From Oscillospiraceae bacterium (lineage in GTDB: Bacteria > Bacillota > Clostridia > Oscillospirales > Acutalibacteraceae), in contig SVPY01000007.1 of NCBI GenBank assembly GCA_015065615.1, forward strand, positions 32,031 to 96,030: a DNA stretch of 64,000 nt, in the 5' to 3' direction. Below, piece after piece: positions 25,802 to 34,786 of the stretch (positions within the stretch are counted from its first letter, which is position 1; every line of letters begins with the position of its first letter). A program made the position numbers and the translations under genes. Under the pieces are notes generated by a model. The model was not told the origin of the DNA. It ran no database searches and worked only from the letters and a program-made list of their open reading frames with translations.

Positions 25802-26986
25802 ATGGAACAGATTAAGGTACGAAGTAATTTTGACCCCAACAACCGAGTTGCACCTCTTGGTATTGTGCCCCTTGCAGGCGCAAGAGAGCTTGCTGAAAAA
25901 ATTGACAAGCACATCGTAAAGTGGGCAAACGAAGCAGGTATTGACTGCAAATCTTTTATTATCGAAAATAAATGCCCCAGATTCCAGAGCGGTGACGGTA
26001 AGGGTGTTATTGAATCTACAATTCGAGGATACGATCTCTATTTTATTTGCGATCCCGGTAACTACAGCATTACTTACAATTATTTCGGCTATCAGAACAG
26101 AATGTCTCCCGATGACCATTATCAGGATTTAAAGAGACTTATTCAGGCAGTAAGCGGTAAGGCTCACAGAATCAACGTGGTTATGCCTATGATCTACGGC
26201 GGCAGACAGCACAGAAGAAGCTACCGTGAATCTCTGGACTGCGCTTTTGCTTTACAGGAATTACAGAGCATGGGTGTTTATAACGTAGTTACTTTCGACG
26301 CTCACGACCCCAGAGTTATGAACGCTGTACCCTTAATGGGCTTAGATAACCTTATGCCTCATTATCAGGTACTTAAGAAGATGTTTAAGGATTTCCCCGA
26401 TCTTTCTACAGATAAGGAAGATTTTATGATAGTCAGCCCCGACGAAGGCGCTCTTGACAGAAATATGTACTACGCTTCCGTTTTAGGCGTTGAGCTGGGT
26501 ATGTATTACAAGCGCCGCGACTATTCAAAGGTTGTTAACGGCAGAAACCCCATTGTTGCTCACGAATATATGGGTGAAAGCGTAAAGGGTAAGACAGTTT
26601 TCGTTGCCGACGATATTATCTCATCCGGTGAAAGTATGCTGGATATCGCTTACAAGGTAAAGGAGAAGGGTGCTTCCAAGTTCTTCTGCTATGCTACATA
26701 CTCCATTTTCACAGCAGGTCTTGAAAAGTTTGACAAAGCTTATGAGGATGGCGTACTTGACGGCGTATTCGGCAGTAACTTAACTTATCTTAACCCCGAG
26801 CTTAAAAATAAGGCATGGTTCCATGAGGTTGACGTAAGTAAGTATGCAGCTTACTTTATTTCCGCATTAAACCACGACGTTTCCATCAGCTCTCTTATCG
26901 ATCCCCACCAGAAAATAGACGCTCTTCTTGCTAAAAGAAAGGCAGAGAAAGAAGCTAACGGCGAAATTCAGTTAAAGCTTGAATAA
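25802..26986 (+). CDS. prs: ribose-phosphate pyrophosphokinase, long form
   Basis: PRPP synthase transfers pyrophosphate from ATP to ribose 5-phosphate, feeding nucleotide, histidine and tryptophan synthesis. The PRPP-binding loop VFVADDIISSGESMLD is clear. The flexible catalytic loop is MIYGGRQHRRSYRES in place of the usual YARQDRK, and the metal-binding segment is FDAHDPRV. At 394 residues it is about 75 longer than the classical enzyme (near 315), with extra sequence at the N-terminus and C-terminus. It is monocistronic. The extended form may differ in allosteric control. Confidence 0.88.
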   Translation: MEQIKVRSNFDPNNRVAPLGIVPLAGARELAEKIDKHIVKWANEAGIDCKSFIIENKCPRFQSGDGKGVIESTIRGYDLYFICDPGNYSITYNYFGYQNRMSPDDHYQDLKRLIQAVSGKAHRINVVMPMIYGGRQHRRSYRESLDCAFALQELQSMGVYNVVTFDAHDPRVMNAVPLMGLDNLMPHYQVLKKMFKDFPDLSTDKEDFMIVSPDEGALDRNMYYASVLGVELGMYYKRRDYSKVVNGRNPIVAHEYMGESVKGKTVFVADDIISSGESMLDIAYKVKEKGASKFFCYATYSIFTAGLEKFDKAYEDGVLDGVFGSNLTYLNPELKNKAWFHEVDVSKYAAYFISALNHDVSISSLIDPHQKIDALLAKRKAEKEANGEIQLKLE

Positions 26987-26994
26987 TTAATTTT

Positions 26995-27025
26995 CGACCC
27001 TCTGTAAAATGAGGGTCTTTTGTTT
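26995..27025 (+). terminator. prs terminator
   Basis: GACCCTC pairs with GAGGGTC around an 8-nt loop, followed by TTTTGTTT. Confidence 0.8.
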
Positions 27026-27044
27026 GTGTATAAATGTATAAAAA

Positions 27045-27244
27045 TATGTATATTATACATAAATGCGAATAATATTCATCCCGAAGGGGCGGATACAATT
27101 ATATTAGCGCATTAAAGCGGCGGAAATCTGTTGTTAAAATATCTATATAAATCTATAAAAATACAGAAAAATTGTGCAATAAGTAAAAAATAATAAATAT
27201 TTGCAAAGGGGTTGATTTTTCGGAATATATGTGTATAATTATAC
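27045..27244 (+). promoter_or_regulatory. arg operon promoter with palindromic candidate ArgR sites
   Basis: TTGATT (27212-27217) and TATAAT (27234-27239) with a 16-bp spacer drive argG. The -10 lies inside the perfect palindrome GTATAATTATAC (27233-27244). Further upstream are TATGTATATTATACATA (27045-27061, 8-bp arms) and GAATAATATTC (27067-27077). ArgR boxes are AT-rich imperfect palindromes such as TGAATAATTATTCA, so these are candidates. The rest of the 337-bp gap between prs and argG contains no gene. Confidence 0.5.
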
Positions 27245-27323
27245 TTACGCGATTCGAAAACGCATAAATAAAATTATTATTTACTTATCATATTTTTTAT
27301 TAAACTAAAAGAGGTAATTTAAA

Positions 27324-28553
27324 ATGGCTAAGAAAAAAGAAGATATTAAGAAAGTAGTTCTCGCTTACTCCGGCGGTCTTGATACATCTATCATCATTCC
27401 CTGGCTTAAGGAAAATTATAACAACTGCGAAGTTATCGCTGTATCCGGCGACGTTGGTCAGGGCACAGAGCTTGACGGCCTTGAGGAAAAGGCTATCAAA
27501 ACAGGCGCAAGCAAGCTTTACATTGCAGACCTTAAGGAAGAGTTCATTCAGGATTACGTTTACCCCACACTTAAGGCTGGCGCTGTTTACGAGAATAAGT
27601 ATCTTTTAGGTACATCTTTCGCCCGTCCTATCATCGCTAAGAGAATTGTTGAAATTGCTTTGGAAGAAGGCGCTGATGCTATCTGCCACGGCTGCACAGG
27701 TAAGGGTAACGACCAGGTTCGTTTCGAGCTTACAATCAAGGCTTTCGCACCTGATATGACAATTATCGCTCCCTGGCGTGAATGGAGCATCAAGTCCCGT
27801 GAAGAAGAAATTGACTATGCAGAGGCACACAACATTCCTCTTAAGATAAACCGTGAGACAAACTACTCAAAAGATAAGAACCTCTGGCACCTTTCTCACG
27901 AAGGTCTTGACCTTGAAAATCCCGCTAACGAGCCTTTATACAACAAGGAAGGCTTCCTTGAGATGGGCGTTTCCCCCGAAATGGCTCCCGATAAGGCTAC
28001 ATATATAACAATCCACTTCGAAAAGGGTGTTCCCACAGCACTTAACGGCGAAGAGCTCACAGGTGTTGAGATGGTAGCTAAGCTTAACGAGCTTGGCGGT
28101 CAGAACGGTATAGGTCTTGCTGATATCGTTGAAAACCGTCTCGTCGGTATGAAGTCCCGCGGCGTTTACGAGACTCCCGGCGGTACAATTCTCTACCACG
28201 CACACAACAAGCTTGAGGAAATCTGCCTCGACAGAGACACATATCACTACAAGCAGCAGGTTGGTATCAGATTTGCTGAGCTTGTATACTTCGGTCAGTG
28301 GTTCACTCCTTTAAGAGCTGCTCTCTCCGCTTTTGTTGATTCCACACAGGAAACAGTAACAGGTGACGTTAAGCTCAAGCTCTACAAGGGCAACATCATT
28401 GATGCAGGCGTTACATCTCCCTATTCACTTTATGATGAGGATATCGCTACATTTGATGAGGACGAAGTTTACGACCAGACAGACAGCGCAGGTTTCATCA
28501 ACCTCTTCGGTCTTCCCATTAAGGTTCAGGCTAAGAAGAAGCTTATCAAGTAA
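27324..28553 (+). CDS. argG: argininosuccinate synthase
   Basis: ArgG joins citrulline and aspartate using ATP. The PP-loop [16 protein letters not shown] lies at the N-terminus, and family motifs [32 protein letters not shown] and GRSPYSLY-like SPYSLYDE follow. At 409 residues the length is standard. It is the first gene of argG-argH-argF. Codon use is strongly biased toward C-ending and T-ending codons, as in highly expressed genes. Confidence 0.97.
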   Translation: MAKKKEDIKKVVLAYSGGLDTSIIIPWLKENYNNCEVIAVSGDVGQGTELDGLEEKAIKTGASKLYIADLKEEFIQDYVYPTLKAGAVYENKYLLGTSFARPIIAKRIVEIALEEGADAICHGCTGKGNDQVRFELTIKAFAPDMTIIAPWREWSIKSREEEIDYAEAHNIPLKINRETNYSKDKNLWHLSHEGLDLENPANEPLYNKEGFLEMGVSPEMAPDKATYITIHFEKGVPTALNGEELTGVEMVAKLNELGGQNGIGLADIVENRLVGMKSRGVYETPGGTILYHAHNKLEEICLDRDTYHYKQQVGIRFAELVYFGQWFTPLRAALSAFVDSTQETVTGDVKLKLYKGNIIDAGVTSPYSLYDEDIATFDEDEVYDQTDSAGFINLFGLPIKVQAKKKLIK

Positions 28554-28570
28554 TTTTTGAAATTAAATAG

Positions 28571-28598
28571 ATAGGGCGGGCTTTAGGGTTCGCCCTAT
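28571..28598 (+). promoter_or_regulatory. intercistronic hairpin argG/argH
   Basis: ATAGGGCG pairs perfectly with CGCCCTAT around a 12-nt loop, without a following T-run. It may stabilise the argG message or slow transcription rather than end it. Confidence 0.5.
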
Positions 28599-28627
28599 TA
28601 GTAATTTAAAATAAAGGAAATATATAT

Positions 28628-30007
28628 ATGAAACTCTGGAAAGGACGCTTCGAAAAGGAAGCAGACCCCAAAACAAACGATTTTAACTCCTCCATATCAT
28701 TCGACAGCCGTATGTATAAAGAGGATATTGAAGGCAGTATTGCTCACGCTACTATGCTTGGCGCACAGGGTATTATCCCTGCAGAAGACTGCGAAATGCT
28801 TATAAACGAGCTTAAAAAGGTAAGAGAGGATATTGAAAGCGGCGCTTTATTAATTGACCCCGATGCCGAGGATATACACACATTCGTTGAAGGCGAGCTT
28901 ACAAAGCGACTTGGCTCTGCAGGTAAGAGAATTCATACCGCAAGAAGCCGTAACGACCAGGTAGCTCTTGATATACGCCTTACACTTCGTAAGGAATGCG
29001 ACGGTCTGGTTTCTCAGCTTAAGGAGCTTATTGCCGTGCTTTGCAAGAAAGCAAAAGAACACTACGACACGGTAATGCCCGGTTACACACATCTTCAGCG
29101 TGCGCAGCCCATTACTTTCGGTCACCACCTTTTAGCTTACGGCGAGATGCTTCTGCGTGATGTTGAGAGAATTATTGATGCTAAGAAGAGAATGAACTAC
29201 TGCCCCTTAGGTTCAGGCGCTCTTGCAGGCACAACCTATCCTCTGGATAGAAATATGACCGCGTCTCTTTTAGGCTTTACTGCTCCTACAGCTAACAGCC
29301 TCGACGGCGTAGCGGACAGAGATTTCTGCGCTGAAATTGCTTTTGCTGTTTCACTTTGTATGGTTCATCTCTCCCGACTCAGCGAGGAGATTATCCTCTG
29401 GAGTTCATGGGAATATAAATTCGTTGAGCTTGACGATGCTTTCTCTACAGGCTCCAGCATTATGCCCCAGAAAAAAAATCCCGATTTAGCTGAGCTTGTA
29501 AGAGGTAAGAGTGGCAGAGTATTCGGTGATTTGATGGGTCTTTTAACAATGATGAAGGGTCTGCCCCTTGCATATAATAAGGATATGCAGGAGGATAAGG
29601 AAGCTGTTTTCGATGCTGTGGATACACTCAAAATGTGCTTAACTCCCTTTGTTCCCATGATAGATACAATGAAAGTTATTAAGGAAAATATGAGAAACGC
29701 CGCAGCTAAAGGCTTTATTAACGCTACTGACTGCGCCGATTACCTTGTTTCCCATAAAGGTCTTCCTTTCCGTGATGCTTATAAGATTACAGGCGAGCTG
29801 GTTGCTCTGTGCATCAATAAGGGCATTACTCTTGAAACTTTACCTATTGAAGAATATAAAAACGTATGTGAAGATTTCGATGAGGGCGTTTACGAGGCTA
29901 TAAATCTTGAAAAGTGCGTAAGAGACAGGCTTGTTTACGGCGGCCCCGCACCCCAGAACGTACTTAAAGAAGCTGCCGCTATAGAAGAAAAGGCAGCAGC
30001 CATATAA
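28628..30007 (+). CDS. argH: argininosuccinate lyase
   Basis: ArgH splits argininosuccinate into arginine and fumarate. The fumarase-superfamily signature GSSIMPQKKNPDLAELVRGK is present, as are the N-terminal WKGRFEKEADP and the substrate segment TARSRNDQVALDIRL. YTHLQRAQPITFGH carries the catalytic histidine. The length of 459 is normal. It lies 74 bp after argG and 26 bp before argF. Confidence 0.97.
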   Translation: MKLWKGRFEKEADPKTNDFNSSISFDSRMYKEDIEGSIAHATMLGAQGIIPAEDCEMLINELKKVREDIESGALLIDPDAEDIHTFVEGELTKRLGSAGKRIHTARSRNDQVALDIRLTLRKECDGLVSQLKELIAVLCKKAKEHYDTVMPGYTHLQRAQPITFGHHLLAYGEMLLRDVERIIDAKKRMNYCPLGSGALAGTTYPLDRNMTASLLGFTAPTANSLDGVADRDFCAEIAFAVSLCMVHLSRLSEEIILWSSWEYKFVELDDAFSTGSSIMPQKKNPDLAELVRGKSGRVFGDLMGLLTMMKGLPLAYNKDMQEDKEAVFDAVDTLKMCLTPFVPMIDTMKVIKENMRNAAAKGFINATDCADYLVSHKGLPFRDAYKITGELVALCINKGITLETLPIEEYKNVCEDFDEGVYEAINLEKCVRDRLVYGGPAPQNVLKEAAAIEEKAAAI

Positions 30008-30033
30008 TTTCTGAATTAAGAGGTTACAACATT

Positions 30034-30942
30034 ATGAAACATTTACTTAAGCTTCTTGACTGGAGCAAAGAAGAGATATTAGAGGTTTTGGACCTTGCCG
30101 ATAAATTAAAGGACGAGAACAAAAAGGGCATAGAACATCATATTCTTAAAGGCAAGACTTTGGGTATGATTTTCTCCAAGTCCTCCACAAGAACAAGAGT
30201 TTCCTTCGAAGTTGGTATGCATCAGCTTGGCGGTCACGCTTTATTCCTTTCCTCCCGTGATTTACAGATAGGCAGAGGCGAGCCTGTTGAGGATACTGCA
30301 AGAGTTCTTTCCCGCTATCTCGACGGTATTATGATAAGAACCTTTGAGCAGAAGGAAGTAGAGGACCTTGCAAAATACGGCTCCATAGCTATTATCAACG
30401 GTCTTACCGATTTCTGTCACCCCTGTCAGGTGCTTGCCGATCTTCAGACAATAAGAGAGTATAAAGGCGGCTTTGAAGGCAAGAAGATGTGCTTTATCGG
30501 TGACGGCAACAATATGATGAACTCCCTTATCGTAGGCGGCTTAAAGGTTGGCATGAAGGTTTCGGTTGCTTGTCCCGAAGGCTACAGACCTCCTGCTGAG
30601 ATTCTTGATTTTGCTGCATCTTACGGCGATATGTTTGAAATTACCGATGCTCCCTGTGTTGCAATAAAGGATGCGGACGTTGTTCTTACCGACGTTTGGA
30701 CAAGTATGGGGCAGGAAGAAGAAAGATTGGAGCGCGAAAAGGCATTCAAGGGCTACTGTGTTTCCAAAGAGCTTATGGAAAATGCAAAAAGCGACGCTAT
30801 TGTGCTTCACTGCTTACCTGCACACCGCGGTGAGGAGATTATGGCGGACGTATTTGAAGCTAATGCAGGTCCCATTTTCGATGAGGCTGAAAACCGCCTC
30901 CACGCACAGAAGGCTGTGCTCGTACACTGTATGAAAGATTAA
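30034..30942 (+). CDS. argF: ornithine carbamoyltransferase
   Basis: The enzyme makes citrulline from ornithine and carbamoyl phosphate. The carbamoyl-phosphate site is SKSSTRTRVSFE, FCHPCQVLADLQT is the HPxQ motif, and VLHCLPAHRGEEI is the HCLP motif that marks OTCases. At 302 residues it is complete. With argG and argH it completes ornithine-to-arginine synthesis. Catabolic use is less likely given this operon. Confidence 0.95.
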   Translation: MKHLLKLLDWSKEEILEVLDLADKLKDENKKGIEHHILKGKTLGMIFSKSSTRTRVSFEVGMHQLGGHALFLSSRDLQIGRGEPVEDTARVLSRYLDGIMIRTFEQKEVEDLAKYGSIAIINGLTDFCHPCQVLADLQTIREYKGGFEGKKMCFIGDGNNMMNSLIVGGLKVGMKVSVACPEGYRPPAEILDFAASYGDMFEITDAPCVAIKDADVVLTDVWTSMGQEEERLEREKAFKGYCVSKELMENAKSDAIVLHCLPAHRGEEIMADVFEANAGPIFDEAENRLHAQKAVLVHCMKD

Positions 30943-30953
30943 TTATAAATTGG

Positions 30954-30988
30954 CGGGAAAGGGTTTATATCACTTTCCCGTTTTATTT
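30954..30988 (+). terminator. arg operon terminator
   Basis: CGGGAAAG pairs perfectly with CTTTCCCG around an 11-nt loop, followed by TTTTATTT. Confidence 0.85.
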
Positions 30989-31137
30989 ACCGGCGGCGAA
31001 ATTTCCATAAAGCGGTAATAAATTTGCAATAAAGAAAAACTTAATAATTTATTACGAAAACGCAATTATACTTGACAGAAACAATTACTTGGTATAGTAT
31101 AATATTATTACTTTTATTATAAGGAGGGGTGCGGCTG

Positions 31138-31632
31138 ATGAAAGAAGTGAAGTCCGATAAGCTTACTTTTTGGGAATTTCTTAAAAAGGACTGGGTCGGA
31201 GAATATCTCAAAAGAATATTATTCGTAGTTTTATTGATAGTGATATTTAACTACGCTTACAATTATATAAGAGTCCTTCCCGTTAAAGCAGACCCCTACG
31301 ACGTAGTTACCATGCGCTGCTTAGTTACCAAGGATGAAATCAAGGTAGATGTAACGGAGTGGGTTGATGAGAAAAACGAAAGGGAATTTAAGGAATTTAC
31401 CTATCGTTTCGATGATATCAGCAAGACTCTTTACATCAGTATTATTATCAGTAACGACGGATCCGGTAAGCCCATAAGCTCGTATTCCATTGAGAACGAT
31501 TTTAAAGGATTGAAAAAAGTAGCTATCGAGGGCGGTATTCTTAACATCCACCAGAAAACTATATGGTATGACGGTGAGGAGACAATTGCCGTGAAACCCA
31601 GCCCATCTCCTTCAGGGAATAAGAAAAACTAA
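31138..31632 (+). CDS. single-pass membrane protein, function unknown
   Basis: The protein has a cytoplasmic N-terminus of about 25 residues, one membrane helix (ILFVVLLIVIFNYAYNYI, about residues 28-45), then an extracellular beta-rich domain of 110 residues with a Ser/Pro-rich end (KPSPSPSGNKKN). The family is not recognised. The frame extends to a GTG at 31129, but the AAGGAGGGG ribosome site overlaps that codon, so the ATG at 31138 is the start. TTGACA lies at 31072-31077 with TATAAT at 31098-31103 (spacer 20), a doubtful promoter. Confidence 0.65.
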   Translation: MKEVKSDKLTFWEFLKKDWVGEYLKRILFVVLLIVIFNYAYNYIRVLPVKADPYDVVTMRCLVTKDEIKVDVTEWVDEKNEREFKEFTYRFDDISKTLYISIIISNDGSGKPISSYSIENDFKGLKKVAIEGGILNIHQKTIWYDGEETIAVKPSPSPSGNKKN

Positions 31633-31653
31633 GTTTTTAACTGTTATTAACAG

Positions 31654-31674
31654 TTATCCACAGGGTTATCAACA
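31654..31674 (+). promoter_or_regulatory. two tandem DnaA-box-like sequences
   Basis: TTATCCACA (31654-31662) is a perfect DnaA box, and TTATCAACA (31666-31674) differs from it by one base in the same orientation, 12 bp on. They follow the near-palindrome CTGTTATTAACAG (31641-31653), in the gap after the membrane-protein gene. No replication gene is nearby. Chance or a DnaA-titration site are both possible. Confidence 0.35.
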
Positions 31675-31689
31675 ATATTTAAATAAATT

Positions 31690-31722
31690 AAGAGGTAAGA
31701 TTAATTTCTTACCTCTTTTTGT
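31690..31722 (+). terminator. terminator of the membrane-protein gene
   Basis: AAGAGGTAAGA pairs perfectly with TCTTACCTCTT around a 6-nt loop, followed by TTTGTTTG. Confidence 0.85.
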
Positions 31723-31740
31723 TTGCATAAAATTTAATTT

Positions 31741-31782
31741 TTATAAAAGAGAACAACCGCCGGAGTAATCCAGCGGCCGTTC
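31741..31782 (-). terminator. terminator of the EF-G-like gene
   Basis: On the minus strand GAACGGCCGCTGG pairs with CCGGCGGTTGTTC through several wobble pairs, followed by TCTTTTATAAAAA. It is located 45 bp after the stop codon. Confidence 0.65.
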
Positions 31783-31826
31783 CCATTGAAGGTTTTTTAT
31801 GAAAAAGATGTTCTTATAATCAAACC

Positions 31827-33887
31827 TTAGTTATTTTTAGCTTCTGCAATAACCTTTTCAGATACGTTGGAAGGAGCTTCTTCATATCTTACGAATTCGA
31901 ATGTGAAGTGGCCTCTGCCCTGAGTGATCTGACGGACGTAAGTACAGAAGTCGTGCATTTCAGCTTCGGGAGCTTCAGCTTCAACTGTCTGATAACCAGC
32001 ACCTGCAGGAGTCATACCTAAAACTCTGCCGCGACGCTTGTTAACTTCGCCCATGATATCGCCCATGTTTGCATCCGGTACAGTAGCCTTTAAGTAACCG
32101 ATGGGCTCTAAGAGTACGGGAGAAGCCTGAGGCATACCGTTCTTGTAAGCTTCGGCAGCTGCTAACTTAAAGGACATTTCGGAGGAGTCAACGGGATGGT
32201 AAGAACCGTCGTAAAGAACAGCGGAGAGACCAACTACGGGATAACCTGCGAGAGGACCCTTTAAGATACATTCACGAAGACCCTTTTCAACTGCGGGGAA
32301 GAAGCCCTTGGGAACGCTACCGCCAACAACGCGCTCGCCGAACTCTAAACCGTCGCAATCGCAGGGGCTGAATTCGATCCAAACGTCACCGAACTGACCG
32401 TGACCGCCTGTCTGCTTCTTATGTCTACCCTGAACACTTACCTTCTTGCGGATTGTCTCGCGGTATGCAACTCTGGGATTTTCCAGTTTGATTTCAACGC
32501 CGAATTTGCTCTTTAATTTGGATACGATAACGTCAAGATGCTGTTCGCCGAGACCTGAGAGGAGCATCTGATGTGTTTCGTTATTTGTTTCGAACTTGAT
32601 TGTGGGATCTTCTTCACAAAGACGGAGAATACCCTGAGCAATCTTTTCTTCATCGCCCTTATTCTTGGGAGCGATAGCCATCTTAAGTGTAGGAGTGGGA
32701 TACTCTACGCCGTCAAGAAGAACCTTTCTTACGGGTGTGCAGAGTGTATCACCTGTAATTGCGCTCTGGAGCTTGGGAATAGCACCGATATCGCCTGCAC
32801 CGATGTACTTAACGTCAGACTGCTTTTTACCTGTCATCATAACAGTTTTACCGATTCTTTCCTGTGCGCCTGTTCTCATATTCATAAGGTTGGATTCTGT
32901 GGAAACCTTACCGGAGATAACCTTGATGTAAGAGAGCTTACCGATGAAGGGGTCGGCAATAGTCTTGAAGATAATAGCTGCTGTAGTAGCGTCCTCGTTA
33001 ACCTGGAGCTCTACGGGGTTGCCGTCTGTATCAACAGCGATTTCGCCTGCCTTATCAAGAGCAGAGGGAGCAAGCCAAGCCATGCCGTCCATAAACTGTT
33101 CCATACCGCGCATCAAGAGAGCGTCGCCGCAGAATACAGGGATGATAGTACCGCTCTTAACACCACGGGAAACACCGAGGATAACTTCTTCGGGTGTGAA
33201 TTCTTCACCGGAGAAGTATTTTTCGAAGAGTTCTTCGTCAGTTTCAGCAACAGCTTCGTAAATAGCAGTTCTTAAACCTTCAAGTCTTGCACCCATATCG
33301 GGCATAGCTACCTGAACGGGCTTACCGCCGGAATAATCGTAGCACTTATATTCGAGCATATTGATGTACTTATCAGCCTTGCCGTCCTCAAAGAAGGGAA
33401 CAACAACGGGGCATATTGCGGGACCGAAGGAAGCTTTTAACTCCTCGAATACGCCGTAGAAGTCGGAGCCTTCGTCGCAAAGACCGTTAACGAAAACGAT
33501 TTTAGCAAGGTTTCTCTTATCGGCTGCTGCCATAGCCTTCTCTGTACCAACGGAAACGCCGCTCTTACCTGCAAGTACGATAAGTGCTGTGTCAGCTGCG
33601 CGCATTGCTTCGCACATACCGCCCTCAAAGTCGAAAAGACCGGGAGCGTCGAGAAGATTGATCTTCTTATTCTTCCACTCAAAGGGAGCAACTGCTGTAG
33701 AAACAGAGGTCTGTCTCTTAATTTCTTCGGGGTCGTTATCACAAATTGTATTACCTTCGCTTACCTTGCCGCGTCTGTCGGAAACGCCTGCTAAGTAGAG
33801 CATAGCCTCGATAAGAGAGGTCTTACCTGAGCCGCTGTGACCTGCAACGGCTACGTTGATGATGTTTTTGGCGAGATACTGGTTCAT
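31827..33887 (-). CDS. EF-G-like translational GTPase, non-canonical subgroup
   Basis: The P-loop is AGHSGSGKTSLIEAM. Domains II-V follow in EF-G order, including the domain IV segment SVQGRHKKQTGGHGQFGDVW and a domain V end with GRVLGMTPAGAGYQTVEAEA, then APEAEM. The G3 motif reads DAPGLFDFEGG instead of DTPGHVDF, so the catalytic His is absent. G4 reads VNGLCDEG instead of NKxD. These departures are typical of the FusA2/EF-G-II subgroup, whose role is unclear, rather than main EF-G. A GTG at 33896 overlaps the AAGGAG site, so the ATG at 33887 (MNQYLAKN) is preferred. Confidence 0.85.
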   Translation of the reverse strand: MNQYLAKNIINVAVAGHSGSGKTSLIEAMLYLAGVSDRRGKVSEGNTICDNDPEEIKRQTSVSTAVAPFEWKNKKINLLDAPGLFDFEGGMCEAMRAADTALIVLAGKSGVSVGTEKAMAAADKRNLAKIVFVNGLCDEGSDFYGVFEELKASFGPAICPVVVPFFEDGKADKYINMLEYKCYDYSGGKPVQVAMPDMGARLEGLRTAIYEAVAETDEELFEKYFSGEEFTPEEVILGVSRGVKSGTIIPVFCGDALLMRGMEQFMDGMAWLAPSALDKAGEIAVDTDGNPVELQVNEDATTAAIIFKTIADPFIGKLSYIKVISGKVSTESNLMNMRTGAQERIGKTVMMTGKKQSDVKYIGAGDIGAIPKLQSAITGDTLCTPVRKVLLDGVEYPTPTLKMAIAPKNKGDEEKIAQGILRLCEEDPTIKFETNNETHQMLLSGLGEQHLDVIVSKLKSKFGVEIKLENPRVAYRETIRKKVSVQGRHKKQTGGHGQFGDVWIEFSPCDCDGLEFGERVVGGSVPKGFFPAVEKGLRECILKGPLAGYPVVGLSAVLYDGSYHPVDSSEMSFKLAAAEAYKNGMPQASPVLLEPIGYLKATVPDANMGDIMGEVNKRRGRVLGMTPAGAGYQTVEAEAPEAEMHDFCTYVRQITQGRGHFTFEFVRYEEAPSNVSEKVIAEAKNN

Positions 33888-34068
33888 AAAAAACACTCCT
33901 TCCGGGAATCCGTGATCCCGATAAAATTTTATATTTGTTTATATCAAAATTTTCTCAGCAAATTGATATAAAATCTTTCCTTGTTTTCATTAATTATATA
34001 TCAAAATGCCAAAAAGCACAATAGGTAAATATAAAATTGGCTATTTTATATATTTTTAAGGGTTCTGT

Positions 34069-34339
34069 TTTGTGCAAAATGCACAAAGAAAATCGTCCTA
34101 TTTTGGAATTTAAAGGGATAAAGAGAATTTTATGTAATAAGTAAAATAATTTACGTAATATATCGCCGCTTTTTTTGTTTCAAACTGAAACACGGGCGGT
34201 GATTTATTTTAAAAATATATAGATAAAAATAGCGAAAATAAAGACAAAATTTGTGTGATTTTCAGAAAATAAAAAATATTTTCAAAAGTTTTCATTTTTA
34301 TGAAAACTTTTCGGTACCCCCCTCGCTATATATAGAGGG
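34069..34339 (+). promoter_or_regulatory. structured leader region of the phage-derived operon
   Basis: The 511-bp gap before the small-terminase gene holds no gene but several inverted repeats. They are TTTGTGC/GCACAAA (34069-34087), GTTTCA/TGAAAC (34177-34191) inside a longer ATCGCCGC/GGCGGTGAT pairing, a perfect 12-bp hairpin AAAAGTTTTCAT/ATGAAAACTTTT (34284-34311), and CCCTC/GAGGG around TATATATA (34320-34339) next to a C-run. Roles as operator, attenuator or DNA-packaging site are possible. No consensus sigma-A promoter is obvious. Confidence 0.45.
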
Positions 34340-34398
34340 ACATTTACGGAAAAGAAATTTACGGTTTGTTCCTCAAGATAAAAAATCAGAGGTGAAAA

Positions 34399-34722
34399 AT
34401 GGGAATTACAATTACACAGGAGGATATTGAAAAAGGCTACGAAAAAATAGCCTTCGGAGGGATAGCGGATGCGGTCAAGCTTTTATTCATAGAGGAATTA
34501 AAGCCCGGCAGTGTAAAGAAGCTGGATTTATTTACCGTGTCAGAAATCAAGAAGCCTAAGGGCGGCGGTATGGAGATAAAGTTTTTTGACCGCATAAAAG
34601 CGCTTCAATGCCTTGAAAATATGTCGCGTAAGGATTCCGAGCCCGAAAGTTTTTATGAGGCTATTCTGAAAGGAGCTGAGGCAATTGAAAACAGCGAGGA
34701 TGAAAAAGATGATGAACTTTAA
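34399..34722 (+). CDS. phage small terminase-like protein
   Basis: This 107-residue protein lies directly upstream of the large terminase gene. Its segment MEIKFFDRIKALQCLENMSR matches the usual small-terminase phrase of a DKLKALE-type helix near the C-terminus. The classical N-terminal helix-turn-helix is weak or absent (TQEDIEKGYEKIAFGGIADA). Small terminases recognise packaging sites on phage DNA. The call rests on position and this helix. The ribosome site is AGAGGTG. Confidence 0.65.
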   Translation: MGITITQEDIEKGYEKIAFGGIADAVKLLFIEELKPGSVKKLDLFTVSEIKKPKGGGMEIKFFDRIKALQCLENMSRKDSEPESFYEAILKGAEAIENSEDEKDDEL

Positions 34723-34786
34723 AGCGGGGTGGTTATATAAAACGTAAAATAACGTTAACTAAATGCCGAAAGGCGGTGACCTTTAC

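Noticed and set aside
28571..28598. Terminator splitting argG from argH
   Set aside because: The stem is strong but no T-run follows, and argH lacks a promoter of its own, so read-through is expected.
32571..33275. 234-codon plus-strand frame opposite the EF-G-like gene
   Set aside because: It is a long frame antisense to a strongly biased gene. Such shadow frames are common opposite optimal codons, and it has no ribosome site or family pattern.
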